Positions 43,205 to 52,666 of a DNA stretch of 64,000 nt are shown piece after piece. Under the pieces are notes generated by a model, which saw only the letters and a program-made list of their open reading frames with translations, searched no databases and was not told where the DNA came from. Where the stretch lies: the NCBI RefSeq assembly GCF_000215955.2, contig NZ_AFNV02000010.1:1-64000 (forward strand), in the 5' to 3' direction. Source of the stretch: Salinisphaera shabanensis E1L3A. GTDB taxonomy: Bacteria; Pseudomonadota; Gammaproteobacteria; Nevskiales; Salinisphaeraceae. The translations under genes and the position numbers were made by a program. The stretch's first letter is position 1. Each line of letters begins with the position of its first letter.

Positions 43205-46200
43205 ATGAAGTTTTCACGGCGCACAAAAAGCGCTCTCGTCGCGCTGTGTGTGCTTGCCGTGTTGCTGGCGGCCGCCCTCGTCTGGCTGCCGTCGATTGTC
43301 GTGCGCCAGCTGACTTTGCACTACCTCGATCAAGCAGGCATAACAGCCACCATCGGCGATGTAGACGTCAATCTGTTCGCCGGCACCGTGGTGTATGACG
43401 ACATGCAAGCCAGCGCTGCCGAGGGCGAACGTATCGCCATAGGCCGGCTTGCGGTCGCGCTGGAATATGCGCCGCTGTTCTCAAAACGACTGGTGCTCTC
43501 GCATCTTGCTATCGACAACAGCGCCATCGATATTCATCGCGGCACCGACAACACGCTGCGCGTGGGCGGTTACCCGATCGGCGCCAGTTCGTCCGACAAC
43601 TCCTCCCTGGACTGGGGCCTGGCTGTCGAGCAACTTGCACTACGCGGCTTGCGCGTGCACTACAACCAGCCCGCCAATGGCAACCAACCGCCCATCGATC
43701 GCGAACTGATCCTCAACGATTCCAGCGCGCGCGATGTCGTCAGCTGGGAACAAAACAACGATGTGCCGGTGGACGCCGACATGAGCGTCGGTGATGGCCG
43801 CATCCGTCTGTCGGGAAACATTACGCCGTTTGGCGATCGGATTACGGGCCATATCGGACTCGTAACCCAACGCTTCGCGCTCGAAATGATTGCACCGCTG
43901 GCCACTGGCACGAGCCTGCGCGAGCTCTCCGGCCTCGTCGACAGCGACCTGCAGATCGATTTCGAATACAACGCAGAAAACGCGCTGGCCGTGACGCTCC
44001 AGGGCGAGGCCGCCAGCCACGGTTCGGCGTTGGCACTGAACAACGGCCCGCGTGTGCGCAGCAGCCATCTCAGCTGGCAGGGCAAAATCGACATGCAGCT
44101 GCTTCGTACCCAGGGCCAACCAGGCACGATCGCAAGCGACGGCACGATCGACGCCGAGGGCCTCGCCGTTGCGAACGGCGACAGCTTGCAGCTGGCGCAA
44201 CGCGCCGCGCATTGGCAAGGTAAAACCCGGCTGACTCTCGCGGCCCAAGCCACCGAGCTTGCCCTCGACGGGGCTTACACGGTCGACGCGCCCGAGCTGA
44301 AATCCGGCGCAGCAACATTGGGCAGTGCCAGTGCGACATGGAACGGCAAACTCGACGGCAAGTTCGGTACGAACACAAGCAATCTGACTATCGACGGCAG
44401 GATCGAGGCACAGACACCGCATTTTTCAAGTGCCACCACCCAGGTAAAAACGCCGCGTCTGACTTGGCAGGGTCATATCGATACCGCACTTGCTGATCGC
44501 ACGCGTGTAAACACCGACGGTCGCCTGGACACCGGCGCGCTGGCGATCGATGCCGACGGCCTGCGCACCCGCACCGCGGCACTCGGCTGGCAAGGCAAGA
44601 TAGCCCTTGCCGGGATGAACGATATCGATAGCGACGGGCGCCTGCGTACCGATCGGGTGACATTGTCATCGCCCGGCTCACTCGACATGGTGCTCAGTAC
44701 CATCGACTGGCAAGGCGCGGTCGATATCGATACCGCCCGCCACACGCGGATACAAAGCGACGGCTCGCTGAACGCTGCGGCACTGACCTTCGACGTGCCC
44801 GAAACCGCGCTGTTGGAAACCGGCGATCTGAACTGGCGCGGTAGCACCGATTTCGATATCGGCACACTGTTCGCACGCGGCGCACGCGGGCGTGTGATCG
44901 TAAAGAACGCGCATCTCGACCTGCCAGGACAACCGCTCGCACTGCGCGCCGACCGTCTGGTTTATAACGGCGCGTACAGCGAACAACCTGTCGGCGGTGC
45001 ACTCAAACTGCGCATGGACGGCGACATGGTCGGACAGAACTTCGCGGTCGACAATACGGCGCTGGATGCCGCCTGGCTGTCATCGCGTGACACCGAGCTC
45101 TATCGTCTCGTCGTCGACGGCGTAAACGATATCGCGTTCGACAGCGTCAGCGCCAAGGGCGTGCGTGTACTGGGCGATACCGATACGTCCTCGGCGGTGT
45201 TGCAAGCGATTTCGGCCAGCGCCCGCGATTTTCGACTGACCGACCTGGCGGATTACCACCTCGGCAATCTCGATATCGACGGCGCCAATATTCATATCCG
45301 TCGCGACAACGGCGGCATGGGCGTGATGGCCCTGTATTTCGCCGGCAACGACAAAAACGAAGACACCGCCAGCGCGTCGAACAGCGATGGCCCAGTCGAG
45401 TCGAGCTACAAGATAGACCATCTATCGATGACCGGGCCTCAGATCGTGTTCAACGACGTAGCTGTCACGCCGAACGTATCGCTTAGAGGCTCGTCGCTGG
45501 TGTTCAACCTCGACGGGCTGGATACCGGCCACCCGGAACGCGACGCCAGTTATCGACTGGCCCTGGACGTCGGCGAGTACGGCCATCTGGACAGTCGCGG
45601 CACGATTGCACCGCTGGCTACCGGCGGCATCAATATGGATATCGATGCCTGGCTGCGCTCACTCGCGCTGGAACCGTTGTCCGGCTATCTCAATGCGGCC
45701 ATGAGCCGGCGTATCGCCAAGGGCGTGGCGGACGGTACGCTCAATCTGATTGCTCGAGATGGCCAGCTCGACGGCAATCTCGATACCACGCTTTCGAACT
45801 TTCGTCTGGTCGACAATCCCGATCAGGAAACCGAGATCGTACTCGGCATTTCCATGGATACCGCGCTCGCGCTGGTACGCGGGCAAAGCGACACGATCAA
45901 GTTCCAGACCGCCATTCTGGGCGACGTGACCAATCCCTACTTCTCGGTTCGAAATCTCGTCCGCGAAGCCGTGCTGGCCGGCCTGCGCACCACGATCATG
46001 AGCGATTATTCACCGGTTGGCCTACTCAACAAGGCCAAGAACGCGCTGCTCAACATCGGCAGCTCGCTGGTATCGGATCCGGTCTTCTTCGTCGCCGATC
46101 GAGACTATATTCGTCCCGACGATCGTCCCTATCTAGGCAAGATCGCGCAAAAAATGAGCGATAAGCCCGGCCTGCGCCTGACCATTCAAGGCCACGCAAC

Positions 46201-46420
46201 CGCACAGGACGCCGAGGCGATGTCGCTTTTCGGCAGCGCTACGATCGACGACGACAACGAAGCAGCGCTCCGGGCGCTCGCGCGACGCCGGGCCAAATCG
46301 GTGGGCGACTATCTGGCGGCACGCGATGTCGCGGCCGAGCGCTTCACCCTGGCCGAACCGGTGATCGACCGCAGCGAGGACGCCCGGCCCCGGGCAACCT
46401 TTACGCTATCAGGCAAATAG
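43205..46420 (+). CDS. DUF748/AsmA-like giant envelope protein with WxG repeats
   Basis: 1071 residues: one N-terminal membrane anchor (ALVALCVLAVLLAAALVWLP), then DUF748/AsmA-like beta-rich periplasmic sequence. The end is DUF748-typical (DPVFFVADRDYIRPDDRPYLGKI, then an OmpA-like stretch with ARRRAKSVGDYLAARDV). Residues 291-544 hold seven W-(Q/N/R)-G modules with Trp at 291, 337, 379, 421, 462, 502 and 544. These proteins form long beta grooves thought to bridge the envelope for lipid movement, which is family knowledge and not shown here. No strong ribosome-binding site is seen. Confidence 0.85.
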   Translation: MKFSRRTKSALVALCVLAVLLAAALVWLPSIVVRQLTLHYLDQAGITATIGDVDVNLFAGTVVYDDMQASAAEGERIAIGRLAVALEYAPLFSKRLVLSHLAIDNSAIDIHRGTDNTLRVGGYPIGASSSDNSSLDWGLAVEQLALRGLRVHYNQPANGNQPPIDRELILNDSSARDVVSWEQNNDVPVDADMSVGDGRIRLSGNITPFGDRITGHIGLVTQRFALEMIAPLATGTSLRELSGLVDSDLQIDFEYNAENALAVTLQGEAASHGSALALNNGPRVRSSHLSWQGKIDMQLLRTQGQPGTIASDGTIDAEGLAVANGDSLQLAQRAAHWQGKTRLTLAAQATELALDGAYTVDAPELKSGAATLGSASATWNGKLDGKFGTNTSNLTIDGRIEAQTPHFSSATTQVKTPRLTWQGHIDTALADRTRVNTDGRLDTGALAIDADGLRTRTAALGWQGKIALAGMNDIDSDGRLRTDRVTLSSPGSLDMVLSTIDWQGAVDIDTARHTRIQSDGSLNAAALTFDVPETALLETGDLNWRGSTDFDIGTLFARGARGRVIVKNAHLDLPGQPLALRADRLVYNGAYSEQPVGGALKLRMDGDMVGQNFAVDNTALDAAWLSSRDTELYRLVVDGVNDIAFDSVSAKGVRVLGDTDTSSAVLQAISASARDFRLTDLADYHLGNLDIDGANIHIRRDNGGMGVMALYFAGNDKNEDTASASNSDGPVESSYKIDHLSMTGPQIVFNDVAVTPNVSLRGSSLVFNLDGLDTGHPERDASYRLALDVGEYGHLDSRGTIAPLATGGINMDIDAWLRSLALEPLSGYLNAAMSRRIAKGVADGTLNLIARDGQLDGNLDTTLSNFRLVDNPDQETEIVLGISMDTALALVRGQSDTIKFQTAILGDVTNPYFSVRNLVREAVLAGLRTTIMSDYSPVGLLNKAKNALLNIGSSLVSDPVFFVADRDYIRPDDRPYLGKIAQKMSDKPGLRLTIQGHATAQDAEAMSLFGSATIDDDNEAALRALARRRAKSVGDYLAARDVAAERFTLAEPVIDRSEDARPRATFTLSGK

Positions 46421-46427
46421 GCACTGC

Positions 46428-48293
46428 CTACGACTCGACCAGATAGGTATACCCGGCCAGCCCCGCCTCGAGCAGCGCTTCGGTTTCGCGCTTGAGCCGA
46501 CCGCTGAGCCCGGACGCCGCCAGCTTGCGCCGATAGGCGGCACGTAGGTCGTCGGGTTCGAAATGCACATAGCGCAGCAGCTCGTCGGTGCGATCGCCCT
46601 GCTCGGCATCCGCCAGTCGCCACCCCTGTTCGCTATTATCGACCTCCACGTTGACCACGTCGGTATCGCCGAACAGGTTGTGCATGTCGCCCAGGTTTTC
46701 CTGATAGGCGCCGACCATGAAGATGCCGAGTCGATACGCCTCGCCTTCACGCAGCGCATGCAACGGCAGCGTACTATCGACGCCGTTTTCGTCCACGTAG
46801 CGATCAAGCCGGCCATCGGAATCACACGTCAGATCGCATAGCCGCGCGCGTTCGTCCGGGCGCTCGCTCAGGCGTGCCAATGGCATGACCGGAAATATCT
46901 GGTCGAGCGCCCAGACGTCGGGCACCGACTGAAACACCGAAAAGTTCACGAAATACTTGGCCGCCAACTTCTCCTGCGCCGCCGTGACTGCCGCCCGGTC
47001 GTCATCATTGTCGGCCGCGTGGGCCGCGACCGCGCGATAAACCGAAACCGCTTCGGCCTCGGCCGCGGCACGCTCTTTCAAGCCGATATCGCCGGCAAGA
47101 AAACGGGCTTGCACATCGGCCATGGTGCGTTCGGCGCGATCGAGTGTCGCGCTTGGCGACAGCTCGGATTTCAACTCGGCTGCCCTCGGCGTGCTGGCCA
47201 GCTCGCTATCGATGACCTGCGTGAGCAGCACCGCGTGGTGCGCGGTCAACGCACGGCCGGATTCGCTGATCAGATCCGGCATGGGCAGATCGAAGGCACA
47301 GCATACACGCGCCAACGCGCCGACCACCGCATCGGCATAGTCGGGCACGCCGTAGTTCATGGAACAGAACGAACGCGCGCCACGGCCTTCGTAGTCGACG
47401 GCCAGACCACCGCCCACATCCACGCAGGCCACCGGCGCACCGAGCGCACGCAGACCGCGATAGAGGTGCGCGGTTTCGTCCATCGCCCGCGAGAGTGCGC
47501 CGTGATCGGCCACCTGCGAGCCCACATGCACGTGCAGCATGCGCACACAGTCGGCATAGCCGAGTTGGCGGAGCCGTTCGACCGCATCGACCACCTGGGT
47601 CGCGGTCAAGCCGAACTTGGATTTCTCGCCGCCGGTATTCTGCCAGTGCCCGGCGGCCACGCTGGCCAGACGCACGCGCAGACCGATGTTCGGGCGCAGA
47701 CCGAGTTCGTCGGCGATCTCGGCAATCGGTTCCAACTCAGAGGGCTTCTCCACCACGATATAAACGCGATGCCCGAGCTGCTGGCCGATCATGGCCAGGC
47801 GCAGAAAAGCGCTGTCCTTGTAGCCGTTGCAGACAATCACGCTACCCGGCGCGGCCAGCGCGAGCACGGCCATCAGCTCGGGCTTGCTGCCGGCTTCCAG
47901 GCCCGCGCGTTCGCCGCCCGCGGCCACGAGCCGCTCGACCACGGCCCGCTGCTGGTTGACCTTGACCGGATAAACCACCGTATAACGGCCGTCATAATCG
48001 TGGCGCGTGCGTGCCGTTTCGAAGGCATGGCAGAGCCGATCGATACGATCGCCCAGAATATCGGTGAATCGCGCCAGCACCGGCAAACGCAGGCCGGCCC
48101 GCTGGATTTCATCGGTCAGCGCATCGAGATCGATCGACGGGGCGCCCACTCGGGGCGTCACCGTGACTGCCCCGCGATCGTTGATATCGAAATAGCCTTC
48201 GCCCCAGGTCGCAACGCGATACAGGGCTTTGGCATCGTCGATGTGCCAGCGATGGGTAGCGCGCGGATTCAGGTTGGATCGTGACATGAACAT
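46428..48293 (-). CDS. speA: Biosynthetic arginine decarboxylase
   Basis: 621 residues, PLP-dependent fold III. It converts arginine to agmatine, the first step toward putrescine. The PLP Lys lies in YTVVYPVKVNQQ; GLEAGSKPELMAVLA, CNGYKD, HVHVGSQVADH and VDVGGGLAVDYEG follow in order. The C-terminal half contains the SpeA-specific NFSVFQSVPDVWALDQIFPVMPL, with LFGDTDVVNVEVD near the end. Divergent from speE, so both steps of polyamine synthesis share one intergenic region. A second ATG two codons in is possible. Confidence 0.95.
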   Translation of the reverse strand: MFMSRSNLNPRATHRWHIDDAKALYRVATWGEGYFDINDRGAVTVTPRVGAPSIDLDALTDEIQRAGLRLPVLARFTDILGDRIDRLCHAFETARTRHDYDGRYTVVYPVKVNQQRAVVERLVAAGGERAGLEAGSKPELMAVLALAAPGSVIVCNGYKDSAFLRLAMIGQQLGHRVYIVVEKPSELEPIAEIADELGLRPNIGLRVRLASVAAGHWQNTGGEKSKFGLTATQVVDAVERLRQLGYADCVRMLHVHVGSQVADHGALSRAMDETAHLYRGLRALGAPVACVDVGGGLAVDYEGRGARSFCSMNYGVPDYADAVVGALARVCCAFDLPMPDLISESGRALTAHHAVLLTQVIDSELASTPRAAELKSELSPSATLDRAERTMADVQARFLAGDIGLKERAAAEAEAVSVYRAVAAHAADNDDDRAAVTAAQEKLAAKYFVNFSVFQSVPDVWALDQIFPVMPLARLSERPDERARLCDLTCDSDGRLDRYVDENGVDSTLPLHALREGEAYRLGIFMVGAYQENLGDMHNLFGDTDVVNVEVDNSEQGWRLADAEQGDRTDELLRYVHFEPDDLRAAYRRKLAASGLSGRLKRETEALLEAGLAGYTYLVES

Positions 48294-48371
48294 TCGTGTT
48301 GCGTGGCTGGCTTATACTGCGTGGCCAATCTGGCTCGAAGACTGCGCGAACGCGCACAGCAAGGGAAACGC

Positions 48372-49217
48372 ATGGTACTCGACGACAACTGGTATACCGA
48401 AGCAAGCGATGATCTGGGTCTCGGCTTTTCGTTGCGAATCAAGTCCAAGCTGCATGAAGAGCAGTCGGCGTATCAGACCATCGCCGTCTACGAGACCGAA
48501 ACCTTCGGCCGGCTACTGACCATCGACGGGCTGGTGATGCTCACCGACCGCGACAATTTCGTCTACCACGAGATGATGACCCACCCGGCGCTGTTCGCCC
48601 ACGGCGCCGCCAAGAATGTGGTGATCATCGGCGGCGGCGACTGCGGCACGCTGCGCGAGGTACTCAAGCACGACAGCGTGGAGCGCGCCACCCAGATCGA
48701 GATCGACGAGCGCGTGACCCGTATCGCCGAAGACTATTTCCCGGCGCTGTGTGAATCCAACGACGACCCGCGTGCCACCCTGGCCTTCGAGGACGGCGTG
48801 GCCTGGATGAACAATGCGCCCGATGGCAGCGTCGATCTGATCATCATCGACAGCACCGACCCCATCGGCCCGGCCGAGGGTCTGTTCAATGAAGCCTTCT
48901 ACAAGCAATGCCATCGCGTGCTCGGTAACGGCGGGCTGCTGGTTCAACAAAGCGAATCGCCGCTGGTGCACAGCGAACTGATCGGCGAGATGCATGGCGG
49001 TTTAAGGGCGGCCGGTTTTGCCGACACGCAATTGCTGAGTTTCCCGCAGCCGAGCTATCCGACCGGCTGGTGGTCGGCCACGCTCGCCGCACGCGATACG
49101 CGCACGCTGTATGCGCCGCAAGGCGACCTCGGCTTTCAGACATTCTATTACACGCCGGCCATACACAACGCCGCCTTCGCACAGCCAGCCTTCATGGCCC
49201 GTATTCTCGCCGACTAA
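48372..49217 (+). CDS. speE: Polyamine aminopropyltransferase (spermidine synthase)
   Basis: 281 residues from MVLDDNWYTEA, with AAGGGA upstream. It transfers an aminopropyl group from decarboxylated SAM to putrescine. Family motifs: the decarboxy-SAM loop VVIIGGGDCGTLREVLKH (Cys where Gly is common), YHEMMTHPALFAH, LIIIDSTDPIGPAEGLF and the QSESPLVH segment. It is divergent from speA; no speD or speB is in the window. Confidence 0.94.
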   Translation: MVLDDNWYTEASDDLGLGFSLRIKSKLHEEQSAYQTIAVYETETFGRLLTIDGLVMLTDRDNFVYHEMMTHPALFAHGAAKNVVIIGGGDCGTLREVLKHDSVERATQIEIDERVTRIAEDYFPALCESNDDPRATLAFEDGVAWMNNAPDGSVDLIIIDSTDPIGPAEGLFNEAFYKQCHRVLGNGGLLVQQSESPLVHSELIGEMHGGLRAAGFADTQLLSFPQPSYPTGWWSATLAARDTRTLYAPQGDLGFQTFYYTPAIHNAAFAQPAFMARILAD

Positions 49218-49265
49218 ACCTAGCGCGGCGCCGGGCATTGCCCCGGCGCCGTTGCCAGATGCCGA

Positions 49266-50306
49266 CTACTTGTCGGCTGATCCGAGCGCTTTCTCGAACG
49301 CATCCGAGGCATAGAACGCGCCCAGGCGCCGACGCACAAGATCCTCGAGCAGACCGCTTTCGGCCAGACCTTCGATCACCGGCGGCGCCAGTGTTTCGGC
49401 TTCTTGGCGCAACAGATCTCGACTGACACCGACGTCGCCCAGCACCTCGGTAAGTTTGCGCGAGCCGTTACGTTCGAAATACGACACGACCGCGGCATCG
49501 ACCAATTCGCCGACATACTGCGTCTCACGCAGTTCCTGCCAGATACGCAGGCCGTAATCGACCAGCTTCTGCAGCTCGTCGTTGTCGACCACGTCCTCGA
49601 TCGACAGCTTCTTGTCGTGAATCTCGGCCCAGATTTCGGATGCGATCGTCCGGATACGCTCCTCATCGAGCGACTCGATCAAAAGCTCCTGGCTACGCGC
49701 GAGTGTCTTCGCGGTATTGTTCTCGATATAGGCACGCACGCGTTTTTCGACCTGGGCTTCCAGGCCCGGCATGCGCTTGCTCAGGGCACTGCTCGACCCC
49801 TTGAGCAGCGAAGAAACACCCGGAATCGATTTGATCGCGCCGGTATCGGAAAAGATGTAGTCCTTGATGCCCTGATAGAGAACGTCCGAAGCGAGTGCGG
49901 TATAAACCGGGCTGTCCAGCAGCCGCGTGATCAGGCGTGCGCGCAGGGCTTCGAGTTCGACGAACAGCGATACGCCGTCGTCGAACAACGACTCGTCGAT
50001 GACATCCTGTACCCGAGTCTTCTTGTTCACGTCGTGGCAGATCAAGTCGTTGGCGATGCCACCGATCACCTCGGCCAGATCGTCGGGTAACGACATATCG
50101 AGCGCCAGACGCTCGGCGGCACCGCGCACGGTATCGACCGATACCACGGTTTCCAGCGATGTCTGCTCGGCCCACTGCCAGAACGCATCGACTTCGTCCT
50201 GCAAGCGCTTGATCGCGCCATCGCCGCGCCACTGTTCGAGCTCGAATGCCACATGGGCTTCGAAAATCGCGTCTGCCGTCGAATTCATCTTTTGCGACTG
50301 TGTCAT
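49266..50306 (-). CDS. Conserved hypothetical helical protein
   Basis: 346 residues, predicted all-helical and acidic, with no signal peptide or clear membrane helix. Helical repeats such as VEKRVRAYIENNTAKTLARSQELLIESL and LVDYGLRIWQELRETQYVGELVD are amphipathic. I do not recognise the family. It is alone between speE (convergent) and the csbD group (divergent). An ATG at 50288 is an alternative start. Confidence 0.7.
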   Translation of the reverse strand: MTQSQKMNSTADAIFEAHVAFELEQWRGDGAIKRLQDEVDAFWQWAEQTSLETVVSVDTVRGAAERLALDMSLPDDLAEVIGGIANDLICHDVNKKTRVQDVIDESLFDDGVSLFVELEALRARLITRLLDSPVYTALASDVLYQGIKDYIFSDTGAIKSIPGVSSLLKGSSSALSKRMPGLEAQVEKRVRAYIENNTAKTLARSQELLIESLDEERIRTIASEIWAEIHDKKLSIEDVVDNDELQKLVDYGLRIWQELRETQYVGELVDAAVVSYFERNGSRKLTEVLGDVGVSRDLLRQEAETLAPPVIEGLAESGLLEDLVRRRLGAFYASDAFEKALGSADK

Positions 50307-50548
50307 GCGTCAATGCAACGATTGAATGGTGCCGCGAGCTTACGCGTTAACGCATGGCCGGGCGAGCGTTTTGGGCAACCTCTGCATCACCTCTCGTGGT
50401 TCGCATTTGAGGCCGAACCGCTCAGCGGCCGGGGCCTGACCGCGCGAGGTTATGCAAAGTTTCCTTAGGTATTAGCCCGTATTGAGTCGACCCGGGTGGA
50501 CGCTTACGTTGACGTTGCTGTTTTGAAGACGTCACCAAGGACAACGTC

Positions 50549-50746
50549 ATGAACGATGATCAATTCGAAGGCAAGTGGGATCGCATGAAAGGCAAGGTGC
50601 GCGAGCACTGGGGCCGCCTGACTGACGACGACGTCGAAGAGGTCAAGGGCAAGCGTGAAAACATGCTGGCCAAGATCCAGGAAAAATACGGCGATACCAA
50701 AGAAGCCGCCGAAGAGAAACTTGTCGAATTCGAACGCAAGTTCTAG
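50549..50746 (+). CDS. CsbD-family stress protein
   Basis: 65 residues matching CsbD throughout: QFEGKWDRMKGKVREHWG, then a DDDVEEVKGKRENMLAKIQEKYG segment and a charged helical tail. Small hydrophilic proteins induced by general or osmotic stress, mechanism unknown. Start set by AAGGA seven bases upstream. First of a stress-flavoured group running to 52.6 kb. Confidence 0.93.
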   Translation: MNDDQFEGKWDRMKGKVREHWGRLTDDDVEEVKGKRENMLAKIQEKYGDTKEAAEEKLVEFERKF

Positions 50747-50761
50747 ATCACCGATTGCGAT

Positions 50762-50795
50762 AACGCCGGCGCCTGAAATAATGCCGGCGTTGTTT
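50762..50795 (+). terminator. Terminator after csbD
   Basis: 9-bp stem AACGCCGGC / GCCGGCGTT with a 12-base loop, then a short T-rich tail (GTTT). It is moderate, so some readthrough to ectD is possible. Confidence 0.6.
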
Positions 50796-50814
50796 ACCAA
50801 CCCGGAGGCAAACG

Positions 50815-51750
50815 ATGCGAAACGACGATTACATAACGCGTACGAGCCGCCCCGAGCCGCGCTACATGCGCCGGGATCCGGTTGTACATTCCGATACGCA
50901 AGACCGCTGGCAGGGCCCACTCGATGAAGTGGCGCTGTCGAATTTCGAACGCGATGGCTTTCTCTGGTTCGAAGGTTTCTTCTCTCAAGAACGCATGACG
51001 CCGTTCTTCGACGAGCTGGAACAGATGAGCCAAGACGATGAGCTGCTCAAACAGGATGGCGTGATCCGCGATCCGAAATCCGGTGCGATTCGATCGGTTT
51101 TCGATATGCACCGCATCTCCGAGCGCTTCGCCGAGCTGACCCGCGACCCTCGTATTCTGGGCATGGTGCGCCAGTTGCTGGGCGGCAACGTGTACATCCA
51201 CCAGTCGCGAATCAACGATAAATACGGATTTCAGGGCGCCGGCTTCGACTGGCACTCGGATTTCGAAACCTGGCACGCCGAAGACGGTATGCCGCGTATG
51301 CGCGCAATCAGCGCTTCGATCATGCTCACGGATAATAACGAGTTCAACGGACCGTTAATGCTTATCCCGGGCTCGCACCACCAGTTCGTGCCGTGCGTGG
51401 GTCAAACGCCGGACGATAACTGGAAGAGTTCGCTCAAAGCCCAGGAAGCGGGCGTGCCCAGCCAGGAGAACCTGCAGGCGCTGGTCAACCGTGGCGGTAT
51501 CCAGGCGCCCAAGGGCCCGGCCGGGTCGTTACTGTTGTTCGAGTGCAACGTGCTGCATGCCTCGAACTCGAACATGTCGCCCTGGCCGCGTTCGAACCTG
51601 TTCTTTGTTTACAACAGCCTCGAGAACGCGCTTGAGCAACCGTTTGCGGCAGATAAGCCGCGGCCGTCGTTCCTCGCCAATCGGGATCACCCGGAAGCGC
51701 TGGAAATGCACGATCCCTATCGGGATGTTCGGTTCGCCAAATCAGCCTAG
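50815..51750 (+). CDS. ectD: Ectoine hydroxylase
   Basis: 311 residues. Fe(II)/2-oxoglutarate dioxygenase that converts the compatible solute ectoine to 5-hydroxyectoine. The EctD signature WHSDFETWHAEDGMPRMRA is intact, with the iron ligands His and Asp in it and the distal His in LIPGSHHQFVPC. The N-terminal RRDPVVHSD-like segment (here RRDPVVHSDTQDRW) also matches. Ribosome-binding site CGGAGG. No ectABC lies in the window, so ectoine must come from elsewhere in the genome or from uptake. The neighbouring csbD supports osmotic control. Confidence 0.95.
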   Translation: MRNDDYITRTSRPEPRYMRRDPVVHSDTQDRWQGPLDEVALSNFERDGFLWFEGFFSQERMTPFFDELEQMSQDDELLKQDGVIRDPKSGAIRSVFDMHRISERFAELTRDPRILGMVRQLLGGNVYIHQSRINDKYGFQGAGFDWHSDFETWHAEDGMPRMRAISASIMLTDNNEFNGPLMLIPGSHHQFVPCVGQTPDDNWKSSLKAQEAGVPSQENLQALVNRGGIQAPKGPAGSLLLFECNVLHASNSNMSPWPRSNLFFVYNSLENALEQPFAADKPRPSFLANRDHPEALEMHDPYRDVRFAKSA

Positions 51751-51770
51751 AATATAGGCTTGGGCGAAAA

Positions 51771-51798
51771 GCGCGGCGCCCTGGTGCCGCGCTTTTTT
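51771..51798 (+). terminator. Terminator after ectD
   Basis: GCGCGGC / GCCGCGC stem with an 8-base loop followed by T6, 20 bases past the ectD stop. Confidence 0.88.
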
Positions 51799-51825
51799 CT
51801 TTTAAAGCAAGCGAAGGAGCAAATC

Positions 51826-52263
51826 ATGGCCCAACAATGGATCGTCGTCAGCGACGCGGCGCGTGCCCGAATCTTTGCCCGCAGCGGCGCCGACAGCGGC
51901 CTGAAACTGCTCGACACGCTCACTCATAGCGAAAGCCAGGCCCACAAGGGTGATCTGCGCACCGGTGGCAAGGGCGAAGTGCACGACAGCGGTGGTTCCA
52001 GTGTCCATCAGGCCGACCCACAGACCACAACCTCGGAAAAGCATGCCGACATCTTCGCCAAGGAAGTGATCGAGCATGTGAAGTCCGGCCTCAACGACAA
52101 TGCGTTCGATGCGCTGATTCTTGTCGCGGATCCGTCTTTTCTCGGCCGCCTACGCGACAAGATGGACGGCCCGATCGAAAAGTCGGTAACCAAGACCATC
52201 GACAAGAACTGGGCGCAACACGACGCGGATCAGATCGAAAAACAGCTCGCCAAACAGCTGTAA
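51826..52263 (+). CDS. Host-attachment (Rhizobium-type) family protein
   Basis: 145 residues starting MAQQWIVVSDAARARIF, the conserved opening of the host-attachment protein family (PF10116). It ends with LILVADPSFLGRLRDKMD and VTKTIDKNWAQHDADQIEKQL. It is related to eRF1-like/BaeRF domains and probably binds nucleic acid or ribosomes; the family name from plant attachment is historical. GAAGGAG upstream fixes the start, just after the ectD terminator. Confidence 0.9.
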   Translation: MAQQWIVVSDAARARIFARSGADSGLKLLDTLTHSESQAHKGDLRTGGKGEVHDSGGSSVHQADPQTTTSEKHADIFAKEVIEHVKSGLNDNAFDALILVADPSFLGRLRDKMDGPIEKSVTKTIDKNWAQHDADQIEKQLAKQL

Positions 52264-52417
52264 TAGAAGAGCGGCAAAATTTACTTGCTGAATACAATTT
52301 TACGGCATACTGGCGATGCAGCTTCGCGCCAGTACTGATTGGCGCTGTTAACGCGTTGGCCTGGCTCAGCAATATCTGCCAGGCCAAGCGACTGCATACA
52401 CAATCAAGGAGAAGACC

Positions 52418-52594
52418 ATGCTGGGTTGGGCAATCACTTTCTTTATCGTCGCTATCGTCGCGGCGCTGTTCGGCTTTGGCGGGATCGCCTCGGGCGCGGC
52501 CGGCATCGCGAAGATTCTTTTCTTCATCTTCCTGGTGCTGTTCGTGATCGCGCTGGTATCGAACGCAGTACGCGGACGCGGGCCGAAGTTGTAG
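52418..52594 (+). CDS. DUF1328 (YtjA-like) small membrane protein
   Basis: 58 residues, two hydrophobic helices: [20 protein letters not shown], then a Gly-rich turn ([12 protein letters not shown]) and a second helix ending VRGRGPKL. This is the standard DUF1328/YtjA pattern. A strong AAGGAGA lies six to eight bases upstream of the ATG. Often found with CsbD-type stress genes; function unknown. Confidence 0.92.
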   Translation: MLGWAITFFIVAIVAALFGFGGIASGAAGIAKILFFIFLVLFVIALVSNAVRGRGPKL

Positions 52595-52621
52595 CGTTTA
52601 GCGCTACCGACGATAGGTGTT

Positions 52622-52656
52622 AAAAAAGCGCCGTCGAGTCTCGGCGGCGCTTTTTT
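52622..52656. terminator. Bidirectional terminator between DUF1328 gene and fixJ-like gene
   Basis: A6, then GCGCCG / CGGCGC stem, then T6. It can serve both converging genes. Confidence 0.88.
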
Positions 52657-52666
52657 CTAGGCGGTT

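Noticed and set aside
46550-46570. GGTTCGAAATGC as a tRNA T-loop
   Set aside because: It lies inside speA and no cloverleaf can be drawn around it. I saw no tRNA elsewhere.
48310-48320. TATACT upstream of speE as a sigma-70 promoter
   Set aside because: A -10-like word alone; no acceptable -35 at 16-18 bp spacing.
49224-49253. GC-rich hairpin after speE considered as terminator
   Set aside because: The stem is strong (GGCGCCGGG / CCCCGGCGCC), but no T run follows on either strand, so I did not call it a rho-independent terminator.
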